From positions 1 to 33,047 of IMG/VR virus record IMGVR_UViG_3300040801_005752: a DNA stretch of 33,047 bases, one strand, 5' to 3'. Every line of letters begins with the position of its first letter. The stretch's first letter is position 1. The notes below the pieces were generated by a model. The model saw nothing but the letters and a program-made list of their open reading frames with translations, had not been told where the DNA came from and did not search any database. Origin of the DNA: a virus. A program made the position numbers and the translations under genes. Positions 15,366 through 22,917 of this stretch are shown here, one piece after another.

Positions 15366-15991
15366 CAGGTCGTGGCCTCGTCGGCCGACGAGGCGGCCGC
15401 CTCGCGCCGCTCGAGCTCTTCCCGAATGGCGACGTTGCTGTCCTCGGAATTCACCCCCTCGGGTGCACCCAGAGACACCGCCAGGGACTGACGCTGCTTC
15501 CAGTGCAGGGACTCCCAGTCTTCGGGAATGTTCACCGGCTCGACGGGCTGAGAGCCGCCCTCCGCATTCTTGCCTGCATGGTCGACCTCCCCGGCTCGGG
15601 CTCGGGCTGCACCCTCGGAGTCGCTGCCCTGGGTTGAGGTATCCGCCTCACCGGCGTCCATGTTCAAGCGGCCCGGGGCCTTCAGCTTCTCCCCGCCGCG
15701 GGTGTACGAGGGCTCGTCGAGGCCCCGATTGTCGCCGGGGGCCCGGTCGCCCTTGCCGTCCTCGCCCACCTGAAGCTCCGCCTTGTGCTGTGCCAGGCGG
15801 CGCTTCAGCGGCTGCTCCTCGATCGGAAGCACCAGCCGAAGAACATCGCCCTCCTCGTCGACGTCGAGCGACGAGAGGCGGGCGGTGGTGCGCATCAGAT
15901 CGAGGCGAGCCCGCTCATCGTCGGGTTTCGACTTCGCTCGGGCCTGAGCTCGGTATAGCTCCTGCAGCTTCATTTGATCGTTGATGTTCAC
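15365..15991 (-). CDS. Unrecognised structural-cluster protein (208 aa), GTG start
   Basis: The start is GTG at 15989-15991, supported by AAGGAG (15999-16004) 7 nt upstream. An in-frame ATG six codons later has no such site. The frame extends further right inside the capsid gene, but that part is shadow. The N-terminal 75 residues are helical and basic (KLQELYRAQARAKSK, EEQPLKRRLAQHKAELQ). The rest is low-complexity, rich in Gly, Asp, Glu and Ser, and the end is again helical. No family was recognised. It follows the capsid gene after a hairpin that may lower its expression. It could be a minor head or disordered assembly protein. Confidence 0.7.
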   Translation of the reverse strand: MNINDQMKLQELYRAQARAKSKPDDERARLDLMRTTARLSSLDVDEEGDVLRLVLPIEEQPLKRRLAQHKAELQVGEDGKGDRAPGDNRGLDEPSYTRGGEKLKAPGRLNMDAGEADTSTQGSDSEGAARARAGEVDHAGKNAEGGSQPVEPVNIPEDWESLHWKQRQSLAVSLGAPEGVNSEDSNVAIREELERREAAASSADEATT

Positions 15992-16011
15992 TCGACTTCT
16001 CCTTGACCTGA

Positions 16012-16040
16012 TCCCCCCACGCCACGCTCTGGCGGGGGGA
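16012..16040 (-). terminator. GC-rich stem-loop after the capsid gene
   Basis: Between the capsid stop (16051) and the next gene's ribosome-binding site lies a stem of 10 base pairs: CCCCC-CGCCA against TGGCG-GGGGG with an A bulge and a five-base loop. It lacks a T-tract, so it is more likely a partial attenuator or an mRNA-stabilising 3' structure than a full terminator. Such hairpins after capsid genes are common ways to keep capsid transcript levels above those of downstream genes. Confidence 0.6.
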
Positions 16041-16050
16041 GGCTGTGTGA

Positions 16051-17079
16051 TCAGCCGTTGGTGATCAGCGCCGCGATCGGCACCAGCTTGCGGTCGATGA
16101 CCCGATCCCACATCGCCCCATCACGGAGCTCGGCGAGCGTCGGGCTCTCGCCGGCGACCGAGGCCGCGTCGAAGGCGAAGCCGAAGGGGTGCATCACCCA
16201 GCGCACGCGTTCCCACAGAGTCTCGACTCCGCCGCCGTTGCCCTGGCGCGGCTCACGCTCGAGCTCGACCGGAGTCTTGGTCGGAAGCTCGTCGTAGCCG
16301 ATGGCGCCGCCCGCGAAGATGTAGCTGTGGTACTTGGCCGCTGCGTCGGTCGCGCCGGCACCCGCCGCCGGAATCACGGGCATCCCGTCGTCGACGATGA
16401 CCCGCTTGCCGAGGTAGGTGGGCACCGTCATCTGGCCATTGGCGTCGGGGATGAAGTCGATGTCCTGCTGCGACACCATGCGGGCGTACACCACCGAGTG
16501 CACGGCGATGGCCAGCAGCGACTGCGACTGGTCGCCCATGGTGAAGGACGTGTCGACGAACGCCTGGCGTCCGAAGAGGGTTCCGTCGTCGACATCGCCG
16601 TTCGTCGCGCCCGAGATGTCCCGAACCATGTCGCCACCGTCATTGGCAATGTTGCCGGCGACGACACCACGCACCGTTGCCAGCAGGCGGCGCTGCGACT
16701 GGCGCTGCCAGTAGTTGCCGAAGCGGTTGCGCACGTGCAGCATGGGATCGGTGCCCGCCAGATCGGCGGTCAGGTCGGCGGACGAGTAGCCCTGGTTCAA
16801 GTTGGCAGTGTGTGCCACCTGCTTGCCCGTCGTGACCTTCGCCGGAACGGCGAGATCGTTGGGATCGTCGTTGCTGATGTTCGGCTCGTCGTCGGGGTCG
16901 AGGTCCTTCCAGAACGGCAGAGTGGCAACACTGCCCCCCTCGCTGAACATGCCCCCGAGGGCCTGGTTGCGCACGGCAACCCCGGAATCGAAGAAGGCCG
17001 TGGTCTCGGGGTTGTTCACCGCAGAGTACGACTGATAGACGTCCGGAACGAAGACGTCCGAGATTTGAGTGACGGCCAT
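16051..17079 (-). CDS. Major capsid protein (342 aa)
   Basis: ATG at 17077-17079 with AAGGAGGG 6 nt upstream, the strongest ribosome-binding site in the block. The N-terminus MAVTQISDVFVPDVYQSYSA, the FFDSG motif, and GGSVATLPFWKDL followed by KVTTGKQVAHTANLNQGYSS fit the capsid family in which proteins start 'L-S-D-V-I-V-P-E-V' and carry 'G-G-x-x-x-x-x-P-F-W-x-D-L'. The adjoining segment DLTADLAGTDPMLHVRNRFG and YWQRQSQRRLLATVRGVVAG continues the same pattern. Neighbours are the scaffold-like gene and a hairpin. It forms the icosahedral shell, probably with an HK97-type fold. Confidence 0.93.
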   Translation of the reverse strand: MAVTQISDVFVPDVYQSYSAVNNPETTAFFDSGVAVRNQALGGMFSEGGSVATLPFWKDLDPDDEPNISNDDPNDLAVPAKVTTGKQVAHTANLNQGYSSADLTADLAGTDPMLHVRNRFGNYWQRQSQRRLLATVRGVVAGNIANDGGDMVRDISGATNGDVDDGTLFGRQAFVDTSFTMGDQSQSLLAIAVHSVVYARMVSQQDIDFIPDANGQMTVPTYLGKRVIVDDGMPVIPAAGAGATDAAAKYHSYIFAGGAIGYDELPTKTPVELEREPRQGNGGGVETLWERVRWVMHPFGFAFDAASVAGESPTLAELRDGAMWDRVIDRKLVPIAALITNG

Positions 17080-17091
17080 CTTCGGCCCTCC

Positions 17092-17865
17092 TTAGGTTAG
17101 GCCCGCGAGCTCTCTGAACTTCGTCGGGTCCTGCTCGAACAGTTCCTTGCGATCACGGTCGCCCATTTTCGCGAACTGCTCCTTGGTGATGGCGGCGGAT
17201 CGACCCGCCCCCGGCTGCGCGCCCGACCCGGAAGACCCGGATCCGAGCAGGATGGCATCCCGGCGGGGATGCGCATTGATCAGCTGCTCCATCGCCTCGT
17301 CGAAGTTCGCGACCTCGCCGGGGCGGGACTTGCTGTAGATGGTGTTGCCCGAGGAGTCCTGGGCCACGAGGCGGCCCCCCTCGCGCTTGAAGTGCCGGCC
17401 GAAGCTGTCCTGCAGAAGATCCGCAGGGATGGCCACCTTCTTGGCGATGAATTCGGAGCTCGAGAACGACTGAGCCCGAATTGCGGAGTCGAGCTCGGCA
17501 ATGGCCTCATCCCGCTCTCGCTGCGCCTTCTCGACGTCCTCGCGAACGGCGGCGACTGCAGCCTCACGGGCCTCACGCGCCTTCTCGCTGTCGACCAGCT
17601 GCTTCTCGTCAAGGGCCGACACGGTTTGCAGAGCCTTCCGCGCCGCCTCCGGATCTTCGATCCCCTCGAAGACCTTCAGTCGGCTCTCGGCGGCCGCAGC
17701 CCGCTCGCGGTGACTCTTGGCCTCTGCGTTGCGGGCAGACAGCGCGTCGCGCGCCGACTTGGCGTCGAAGCGGGTCTCCGTCCCGTCGTCCTCGACGTAG
17801 ACGGGGTTGCCCTCCTCGACCTCGGCATAGGTCTTGCCCTCAATCTCGATCGTCTTCAGCTTCAT
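17092..17865 (-). CDS. Scaffold-like capsid assembly protein (257 aa)
   Basis: ATG at 17863-17865, overlapping the portal stop by ATGA. Residues about 1-36 are a short beta segment (MKLKTIEIEGKTYAEVEEGN and PVYVEDDGTE). Residues about 37-135 form a long, highly charged helix or coiled coil (SHRERAAAAESRLKVFEGIE, EDVEKAQRERDEAIAELDSA). Residues about 135-200 carry FIAKKVAIPADLLQDSFGRH and GRLVAQDSSGNTIYSKSRPG, and the end is Gly/Ser-rich. This order, and the position between portal and capsid, is that of phage scaffolding proteins. It would guide procapsid assembly and then leave or be cleaved. No protease motif was seen. Confidence 0.85.
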   Translation of the reverse strand: MKLKTIEIEGKTYAEVEEGNPVYVEDDGTETRFDAKSARDALSARNAEAKSHRERAAAAESRLKVFEGIEDPEAARKALQTVSALDEKQLVDSEKAREAREAAVAAVREDVEKAQRERDEAIAELDSAIRAQSFSSSEFIAKKVAIPADLLQDSFGRHFKREGGRLVAQDSSGNTIYSKSRPGEVANFDEAMEQLINAHPRRDAILLGSGSSGSGAQPGAGRSAAITKEQFAKMGDRDRKELFEQDPTKFRELAGLT

Positions 17866-19505
17866 GTCGAGTCTCCTGCGGCATCCGCCGCTCGCTGTGC
17901 GGCATCCACCGCGTTGCGCCCGTTGGCATCCGCCTCGGGGCCAGAACCGGCCAGGGCCGGGTCGTTCATGTCGAGGGACACATCATCTCTGACAGACGAT
18001 TCCTCGAGCAGTTTCTCCAAATCCTCTTCTGCGTTGAAGTCCGGACCCAGGATGGATCGACGACGGGCCTCACGAAGAACAGTGTCTCGGCTGATGTCTC
18101 GGGTCTCACGCAGCCTGACAACGTCACCGAATGCCTCGCTGCTGTCGTGGCTGAGGTCGAACTCCAGATCGAACTCCAGATTGAAATCCCCCCCGGACTG
18201 GCCAACCCAGTCGAGAGTGATGTCCAGCGCGTGCTCCAGGCACTCACGGGCCTCCAGAGCCCACTCCTGAATGGCGGCGTTGCCCTTGTCGGCGGCGAAC
18301 TGAGTCGTGACCACAGTGAGATTGCCGGACTGTGCCGTGAGGGGCTGACGCCCGAGCTCGCGCAGCTCACGGATGGTGTCCTTGATGTCCGAGGCCAGAA
18401 ACGTCATCGTGGTGGCGGAGGGCTCCAGCGTCTCCCACCGTCCGGACTGCCCCTCGACATTCGGAGGGGCATACAGCACGCGGCCGGGGCCAACCTTGAT
18501 TGGCACAGGACGACCGTCGGTGCCAATTTCCGGCTGCACCCCATTGCCCGCGAGCATGGGAAAGGCTGCCGCGACCTTGACGTTCTCCAGGTGAGTCTCC
18601 TGGCAATACACGCTGATCTGCAGATCGACAGCGCCCTGCATGGGGGGATGAAGCCGCCACGAGGAGCCGATGCGACGTCCCAGACGCAGGGGGACCAGCG
18701 GAATGTAGTCGAGAGTGATCTCCTGCGGATCCTGCACGCGGCGCCAGCTGCTGTCCTCGCGGCCGAGCTCCCAGACTTCGTAGAGCGGTCGGCCGAATTC
18801 CGGACGCAGATCAGTGCCCCCCGTGCGAGGGCGGCTGAGGATGCGCACCCTGCATACAGACATCTCCCGGTGGGTGTCGGGGTCAACTTCGGTGCGATCC
18901 TCCCTCCATCGGGCGTAGACCACCTGCTCTCGCCCGCCGAAGAACCTCGTCCGGACGTCGAGCATGTCCAGTGCCGGGATGTGAACCCACCAGGGACGAG
19001 CGCCGAGCTCACGCTCTTCCTCCACCGTGCTGCCCGAAGGCACGTCCGGGGTGTAATCGACGAAGATCCAGGACATCGCATCGCTGATAGCCGAGAAGAA
19101 CACCGTTGAGGCGAACGAGTGAAGCGACGAGCCCCGACCATCGACGTCCTCGGAGAACGCCTCCAGGTACTCGTTGCTGCCATCCTCGATCTTGACCGTC
19201 TTGGAGAAGGGTCGCTGAGCCAGATTGTCGACCACATCGCGGTAGACGTTGGTCAGCTTGGCATTGGAGATCCGGAATTCGTAGTCCTCGTCGGACTCCA
19301 CGGGGAACCGCTTGATGTAGCGGGTGCGGGCCTGACGCATGGCGTCGAGGCCCCCCATCAGGTCGTCGACCTTCTGCCAGTACCTGGCCATGTGCTCGAA
19401 GTCCGAGGACCGAGAGGCATAGTCGATCGCTCCGGGCCGCGCGGCGTTGGTGTTCGCCACGACGACCGAAGATCCAGGCCGCTGAGCGCCTGCAGGAGCT
19501 CTCAT
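17862..19505 (-). CDS. Portal protein (DUF4055 type, 547 aa)
   Basis: ATG at 19503-19505, overlapping the terminase stop by ATGA. Residues about 38-75 read MARYWQKVDDLMGGLDAMRQ then YIKRFPVESDEDYEFRISNA. This is followed by TNVYRDVVDNLAQRPFSK, the entry pattern of the DUF4055 portal group ('W-x-x-V-D-D-x-x-x-G' ... 'R-x-x-x-A-x-x-x-N'). The middle has WIFVDYTP and HIPALDMLDVR, and the C-terminal part is helical and acidic. The dodecameric portal is the DNA entry and exit channel and docks the terminase. An internal ATG at about residue 38 could be an alternative start. Confidence 0.92.
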   Translation of the reverse strand: MRAPAGAQRPGSSVVVANTNAARPGAIDYASRSSDFEHMARYWQKVDDLMGGLDAMRQARTRYIKRFPVESDEDYEFRISNAKLTNVYRDVVDNLAQRPFSKTVKIEDGSNEYLEAFSEDVDGRGSSLHSFASTVFFSAISDAMSWIFVDYTPDVPSGSTVEEERELGARPWWVHIPALDMLDVRTRFFGGREQVVYARWREDRTEVDPDTHREMSVCRVRILSRPRTGGTDLRPEFGRPLYEVWELGREDSSWRRVQDPQEITLDYIPLVPLRLGRRIGSSWRLHPPMQGAVDLQISVYCQETHLENVKVAAAFPMLAGNGVQPEIGTDGRPVPIKVGPGRVLYAPPNVEGQSGRWETLEPSATTMTFLASDIKDTIRELRELGRQPLTAQSGNLTVVTTQFAADKGNAAIQEWALEARECLEHALDITLDWVGQSGGDFNLEFDLEFDLSHDSSEAFGDVVRLRETRDISRDTVLREARRRSILGPDFNAEEDLEKLLEESSVRDDVSLDMNDPALAGSGPEADANGRNAVDAAQRAADAAGDST

Positions 19506-20980
19506 CGTCCGCCCTCCTGTGTCCCGCTGAGTGGCACAGCGCGTACTTTCATGAGAGAATTGTATGCTCGAGAAGCCGCATCAACCTGGTCGAGAAACTT
19601 GCCGCCAGGGAACACGAGGAGCTCGTCCAGGAACTCGGTGACCCAGTCGCCATCTACGATGACCACGTTGTCGGCCTCCCACTGTGCGGCGAGGGGCATG
19701 GCGCGCGTGACCTTGTCACCCGTCTCGGGAGAGCGACGAAAGACGAAACCCCCCAGTGCGCGAGCGATGGCAGCTGCCCATGCCACTCCGGCCGCTCCCG
19801 GATCGATCGGATAGTCCTGAGTGACCGTGCGCCCATCGGCCTGTGCCTGAAGGCGAATCCGCTTCTCGACCATGAACGGAGCCTCGCGGAACTTCGTCGC
19901 ATGGCCGATGTGCACGAGCCCCTCACGGTCGACGCCGACCTTGACCCCGGCGGTGCGAGGAGCGTTGACGTCAGTCGTCGACGCGAGGTCCCAGCCCCTC
20001 ACCCAGCGCACAGTGCTGGTCGCCCGATCGACGATGTTCACGTGGTCAGCGGAGAAGAGAGCACCCTCACGCGGCACCGGACGCTGCTGAAACTGACCTG
20101 CCGTGGCGAATCGGCCCATGACCTTCTTGTCGCGCTCGACGACAGAGCGAGGGAATCGAGCCTCCATGAGGAGCTCGCCCTCCTCCTTCCTCGGGTCGGA
20201 CCAGCCGATGCTCGTCTTGCATCGACGATTCGGCTCGAATTCCATGGGAAGGCACAGGTGCTCATACCCATAGTCGTTGGCCAGAATCTCCCCCGAGACG
20301 TCTCCCTCGTGCAGTCGCTGCATGACCACGATGATGGCCGACCGTTCCGGATCTACCAGACGAGTCGGGAGCGTCTCCTTGAACACACGGATCGTCGTCT
20401 CTCGGTCGGCCTCACTGTACGCCTTCTCCGGCGAGTGGGGGTCGTCCCAGACCACGATGTCGCCGCGCCTGCCGGTCATCGACTTGACGGCACAGGACTG
20501 ACGGAAGCCCCTCTGCGTGTTCTCGAAATTCGTCTTCTCCGACTGGTCGCTGGTGATGGTGACAGGCTTCTCGTCCTCCTCGAGGAACCTGCTGCCTCTG
20601 CCCCATCGCTCCTGATACCAATCACTCTCGACGAGCAGTCTCGTCTTGCGATTGTCTCGGGTGGCCAGGCCCTGCTCGTAAGACGCTCCGATGAATCTGG
20701 ACCATGGGCGACCGGCCGGACCCCACAACCAGCTGGGCAGCATGACGCTGGTGAGAGTCGACTTCGATGTGCCGGGGGGAATGTTGAGCAGCAGCCGGGT
20801 GATCTCGCCGTCGACGACTGCCTCGAGATGCTCGCAGACTGCCCCCATGTGCCAGCCGTCGACATACTTCACGCCCGGCTCGATGACGTGCCAGCTGCGA
20901 CGAGTGTACGCTTTCAGCGATCGGCAGACGTCCCGCTCGAGTATGATCTTGTCGTCATGGCTGAGGCTGAACTGCTGCAT
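19502..20980 (-). CDS. terL: Terminase large subunit (492 aa)
   Basis: The start is the ATG at 20978-20980 (MQQFSLSHDD), sharing its A with the small-subunit stop (TGATG). The open frame extends 104 codons upstream inside the small-subunit gene, but that part is shadow. The ATPase has a Walker A variant NIPPGTSKST (residues 66-75) and Walker B DIVVWDDP (174-181). The nuclease domain starts at VRGWDLAST (D331) and ends with FLDQVDAASRAYN, the usual acidic 'D-x-x-D-A' closing motif. It drives ATP-dependent DNA packaging and cuts the concatemer. Confidence 0.95.
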   Translation of the reverse strand: MQQFSLSHDDKIILERDVCRSLKAYTRRSWHVIEPGVKYVDGWHMGAVCEHLEAVVDGEITRLLLNIPPGTSKSTLTSVMLPSWLWGPAGRPWSRFIGASYEQGLATRDNRKTRLLVESDWYQERWGRGSRFLEEDEKPVTITSDQSEKTNFENTQRGFRQSCAVKSMTGRRGDIVVWDDPHSPEKAYSEADRETTIRVFKETLPTRLVDPERSAIIVVMQRLHEGDVSGEILANDYGYEHLCLPMEFEPNRRCKTSIGWSDPRKEEGELLMEARFPRSVVERDKKVMGRFATAGQFQQRPVPREGALFSADHVNIVDRATSTVRWVRGWDLASTTDVNAPRTAGVKVGVDREGLVHIGHATKFREAPFMVEKRIRLQAQADGRTVTQDYPIDPGAAGVAWAAAIARALGGFVFRRSPETGDKVTRAMPLAAQWEADNVVIVDGDWVTEFLDELLVFPGGKFLDQVDAASRAYNSLMKVRAVPLSGTQEGGR

Positions 20981-21597
20981 CAGGAGGACCTGCCCCGCTT
21001 GCGGCGCTCGGCGGCGGCCTGACGCTCGGCCTCCTCCTGAGCGTCCAGGGCCTCGAGCACCTGCATCTTCGCGTCCTCGGACAGCGACGAGAGATCCACG
21101 GTTGCCCGAGGAGTCATCGTGCCGTCCTCCGAGGAGTGGTCGATCTGCTCCTTGAGGCCGATATCCCGCATGACGACGCTGGCATTGAGCAGACCTGCAG
21201 CTGCTCCCTCGAACTTCTGTGTCTCGATGACCGACTCGGCCCACTCGATCACATCTTCCAGGTCCTCGCGCGTCTCGCGCCACTGGCGCCATGTCTTGGG
21301 GCTCCAGCCGCAGAACACACAGAGAGCCTTGACGGAGAACGGACGCATCTTCGGAACGGCGTAGACGACCTCGTTCTTGACGCCCAGCCTCCCCTCATGA
21401 AGCGCATTGTCGCTCGCCCAGTCGAAGTACCGCAGGCAGTGCTCATACAGCACTCGAGGGTCGGAGATCCTGACGGACCCTGGCAGAGAGGGGTTGACAA
21501 GCCACAGTCGACCGTGCTCGTCTGCCCGGCCCTCCGGATCGCGACCGAAGAAGTCGTTCCAGGAACCCATCTTTCTGCCGGGAGACCAGTTGCCCAA
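20980..21597 (-). CDS. terS: Terminase small subunit, P22 gp3-like (205 aa)
   Basis: The given start is TTG at 21595-21597, with a weak GGA 8 nt upstream. An ATG nine codons later (21570) is the alternative, with no ribosome-binding site. Residues about 74-104 contain FSVKALCVFCGWSPKTWRQW, a helix-turn-helix-like DNA-binding segment. It is followed by FEGAAAGLLNASVVMRDIGL, the well-conserved 'K-F-x-G-A-A-x-G' and 'A-R-D-L-G-L' region of P22 gp3-type small terminases. The C-terminus is charged and helical and probably contacts the large subunit. It recognises the packaging site, and repeat arrays lie just upstream of this gene. Confidence 0.9.
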   Translation of the reverse strand: MGNWSPGRKMGSWNDFFGRDPEGRADEHGRLWLVNPSLPGSVRISDPRVLYEHCLRYFDWASDNALHEGRLGVKNEVVYAVPKMRPFSVKALCVFCGWSPKTWRQWRETREDLEDVIEWAESVIETQKFEGAAAGLLNASVVMRDIGLKEQIDHSSEDGTMTPRATVDLSSLSEDAKMQVLEALDAQEEAERQAAAERRKRGRSS

Positions 21598-21643
21598 GTA
21601 CGAGATCCACTGCGAGATGGCACGATTTGAAGTGCTCAGGTTC

Positions 21644-21672
21644 TATATGGCGTGGATCGTCGGAGAAGTAAA
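21644..21672 (-). promoter_or_regulatory. Late promoter-like motif (TTTACT-17-CATATA)
   Basis: On the minus strand TTTACT (21672-21667) is followed by exactly 17 bp and CATATA (21649-21644). The flanking bases GCTTTACTTCTCC match the early promoters. The predicted transcript starts near 21637, about 40 nt before the terminase small-subunit start. No other member of the family appears between here and 1458, so this site probably drives the whole 20-kb structural operon. Confidence 0.7.
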
Positions 21673-21720
21673 GCCCCAACCCGGCTCGATTCCGATATTT
21701 TTCGTCGACTTCGGATTCCT

Positions 21721-21755
21721 CGCGTGTCGCGTGTCGCGTGTCGTGTGTCGTGCGC
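21721..21755. repeat. Five-copy 7-bp tandem repeat (CGCGTGT)
   Basis: CGCGTGT occurs three times perfectly, followed by CGTGTGT and CGTGCGC. The array lies about 50 bp upstream of the late promoter and 125 bp upstream of the terminase small-subunit start, in a non-coding stretch. Candidate packaging or operator site. Confidence 0.85.
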
Positions 21756-21802
21756 ATCGCGATCACCCCCCACACAGCGTGCTCTCCCTCCTGTGATCGC
21801 CT

Positions 21803-21853
21803 TCTCACATGCTCACTCTCACATGCTCACTCTCACATGCTCACTCTCACATG
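21803..21853. repeat. 14-bp direct repeat, 3.6 copies (TCTCACATGCTCAC)
   Basis: TCTCACATGCTCAC occurs three times in perfect tandem (21803, 21817, 21831), followed by a fourth partial copy (21845-21853). Unit length and exactness are typical of protein-binding iterons. It lies in the intergenic stretch between the nuclease gene and the terminase genes. Confidence 0.9.
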
Positions 21854-21881
21854 TGCGACGCGCGCAGGGCAGGCAGCCTCG

Positions 21882-21954
21882 AGCACGAGCGTTGGGAGAG
21901 CTCGGGGGCCCGGGGGCCGGGGAAGCCCCCTATCGCTCGTGCTGCGAGCTCTCC
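21882..21954. other. Interleaved inverted repeats with pseudoknot topology
   Basis: Two perfect 10-bp inverted repeats interleave in the order a, b, a', b'. Arm a is AGCACGAGCG (21882-21891) with a' CGCTCGTGCT (21934-21943). Arm b is GGAGAGCTCG (21895-21904) with b' CGAGCTCTCC (21945-21954). Three bases separate a and b, and one base separates a' and b'. Between b and a' lies a G/C-rich segment that can form its own stem (GGGGC 21905-21909 with GCCCC 21925-21929). The 425-bp stretch 21598-22022 holds this element, the two tandem arrays and the late promoter, and no convincing gene. Confidence 0.6.
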
Positions 21955-22022
21955 GCGCGTCTCCGACCCCGGCAGGGCTCGATGGCCCCCTAGGCACGCC
22001 GCCGGGCGCTCCGGTGCGGACG

Positions 22023-22460
22023 TCACACGGACCTCGCGGAGTCAAACACTGCATACCAGAGATCGGAGAAGATCTGAGGGTGAAGTCGATGGTCGTCTAC
22101 CCATCGAGAAGACCAGATGGGATCGTGCCTCTGGTATCGACGATCGAGAGGACAGTCGGAGATGTTCCAGAGGCCGATGGAGGATCCCCCCGGGCCCAGC
22201 CGGGTGCTGAGCTCGAGTGCGAGTATGCTCACTCTCGCTCGCCCGAGCTCACGTGCGCGGATCGCCTGCTCGGGACGCAGCCTGTCGTCGTTGAGCTTGA
22301 GCTCGATCCACCCCGAGACGGGAGACAGCAGTGCGGCAGACCAGAAGATGTCGGGGAATCCGGCCGGGCGCTTGAACTCAGTTCGCCATGTGGTGACGGT
22401 CGAGGGCAGATGTCTGCTCATCGTCTGCCACAGTCCGGACTCTCGAGTGATGGTGGTCAT
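22023..22460 (-). CDS. VRR-NUC-like PD-(D/E)xK nuclease (145 aa)
   Basis: The start is the ATG at 22458-22460, with AAGGA 7 nt upstream. The frame extends 65 codons further, but that part crosses repeats and has no such site. Residues about 28-34 contain KRPAGFPDIFW and about 49-55 GWIELKL, followed by RLRPEQ. This is the G-x-P-D ... E-x-K ... Q arrangement of the VRR-NUC branch of PD-(D/E)xK nucleases. Phage members act on branched or flap DNA during replication, recombination or packaging. It lies downstream of the replication gene in the same direction. The C-terminal 60 residues (SSIGLWNISDCPLDRRYQRH) are unrecognised. Confidence 0.8.
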   Translation of the reverse strand: MTTITRESGLWQTMSRHLPSTVTTWRTEFKRPAGFPDIFWSAALLSPVSGWIELKLNDDRLRPEQAIRARELGRARVSILALELSTRLGPGGSSIGLWNISDCPLDRRYQRHDPIWSSRWVDDHRLHPQIFSDLWYAVFDSARSV

Positions 22461-22917
22461 GTGCTCATCCTTGTCTCTGCGTGTTGCATGAAGATGGGGG
22501 ATCCCCCCGCAGCAGTGGTGTCTCTCCCAGTCAATCTTCCACATCCAATTATCCACCCAGAACCGTCGTTTTACACCACAGAATTCCGTCAGGAGCCCCG
22601 GGGGCCCCCAGGTTCCCTTTTTTCCAAGTCTCACGGGTGACAACCAGGTATACATTTATGTTCTCACACGCGCAAACGCGCGCGGCCGCGCCCGCCGTGC
22701 AAAGAGCAAACCGGGGCCCCGGGAGCTCCCGGGGCTCCCGAGGGGTTTTCCGCTTCAACCCGAGGGGGTTGCCCTCTTTTTGCCTCGGCAAGCCCCCTCT
22801 CAACACAAACCCGCGGCGACCCCAAACGGGGCTCCTGGGGCCCCCGAAGGCCCATGACCCAGCTTCTCGCGACCTCAAACGGGGCTCCTGAGGCTCCCGA
22901 ACTTCCCACAACTTTTC
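22461..22917. other. Structured non-coding region, candidate replication origin
   Basis: This 457-bp stretch between the nuclease and the replication gene holds no convincing gene. It is dense in repeats of a GGGGCTCC / GGAGCCCC type. Near 22816-22901 there is a direct repeat pair, listed separately. There is a long bulged stem (22762-22773 with 22787-22799), a GGGGGATCCCCC palindrome at 22496-22507 just before the nuclease ribosome-binding site, and short AT-rich islands near 22647-22660 (TATACATTTATG) and 22547-22573. A replication origin beside a primase-helicase gene would look like this, but no assay-type evidence is available. Confidence 0.45.
22816..22901. repeat. 33-bp direct repeat pair (30/33 identical)
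   Basis: Positions 22816-22848 and 22869-22901 match at 30 of 33 bases, spaced 53 bp apart. Both start GCGACC, pass through AAACGGGGCTCCTG and end CCCGAA. They lie 17-102 bp after the stop of the replication gene. The GGGGCTCC core recurs at 22727-22740 and downstream of the early operon at 25391-25417. Confidence 0.85.

Noticed and set aside
16189-17100. A 303-codon plus-strand frame opposite the capsid gene
   Set aside because: It is the antisense shadow of a well-supported capsid gene, a common effect of high GC content, and has no ribosome-binding site.
20981-21292. N-terminal extension of the large terminase
   Set aside because: This 104-codon stretch lies inside the small-subunit gene. 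Its Arg/Gly-rich translation has no terminase motif, and the TGATG-coupled ATG at 20980 is the better start.
21443-21808. A 121-codon minus-strand frame upstream of the small terminase
   Set aside because: It overlaps the terminase small-subunit gene out of frame, its repeat RTTHDTRHATR comes from the 7-bp array, and no ribosome-binding site precedes it.
21803-21853. CRISPR-like array
   Set aside because: The units are contiguous 14-mers without spacers, so it is a simple tandem repeat.
21738-22640. A 300-codon plus-strand open frame across the repeat region
   Set aside because: It crosses the 14-bp array, the pseudoknot element and the nuclease gene antisense, with repetitive low-complexity translation and no ribosome-binding site.
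22549-22911. A 120-codon minus-strand frame in the gap before the nuclease gene
   Set aside because: Its translation is Gly/Pro/Arg-rich, runs through the direct repeats and lacks a supported start. It fits a non-coding stretch better.
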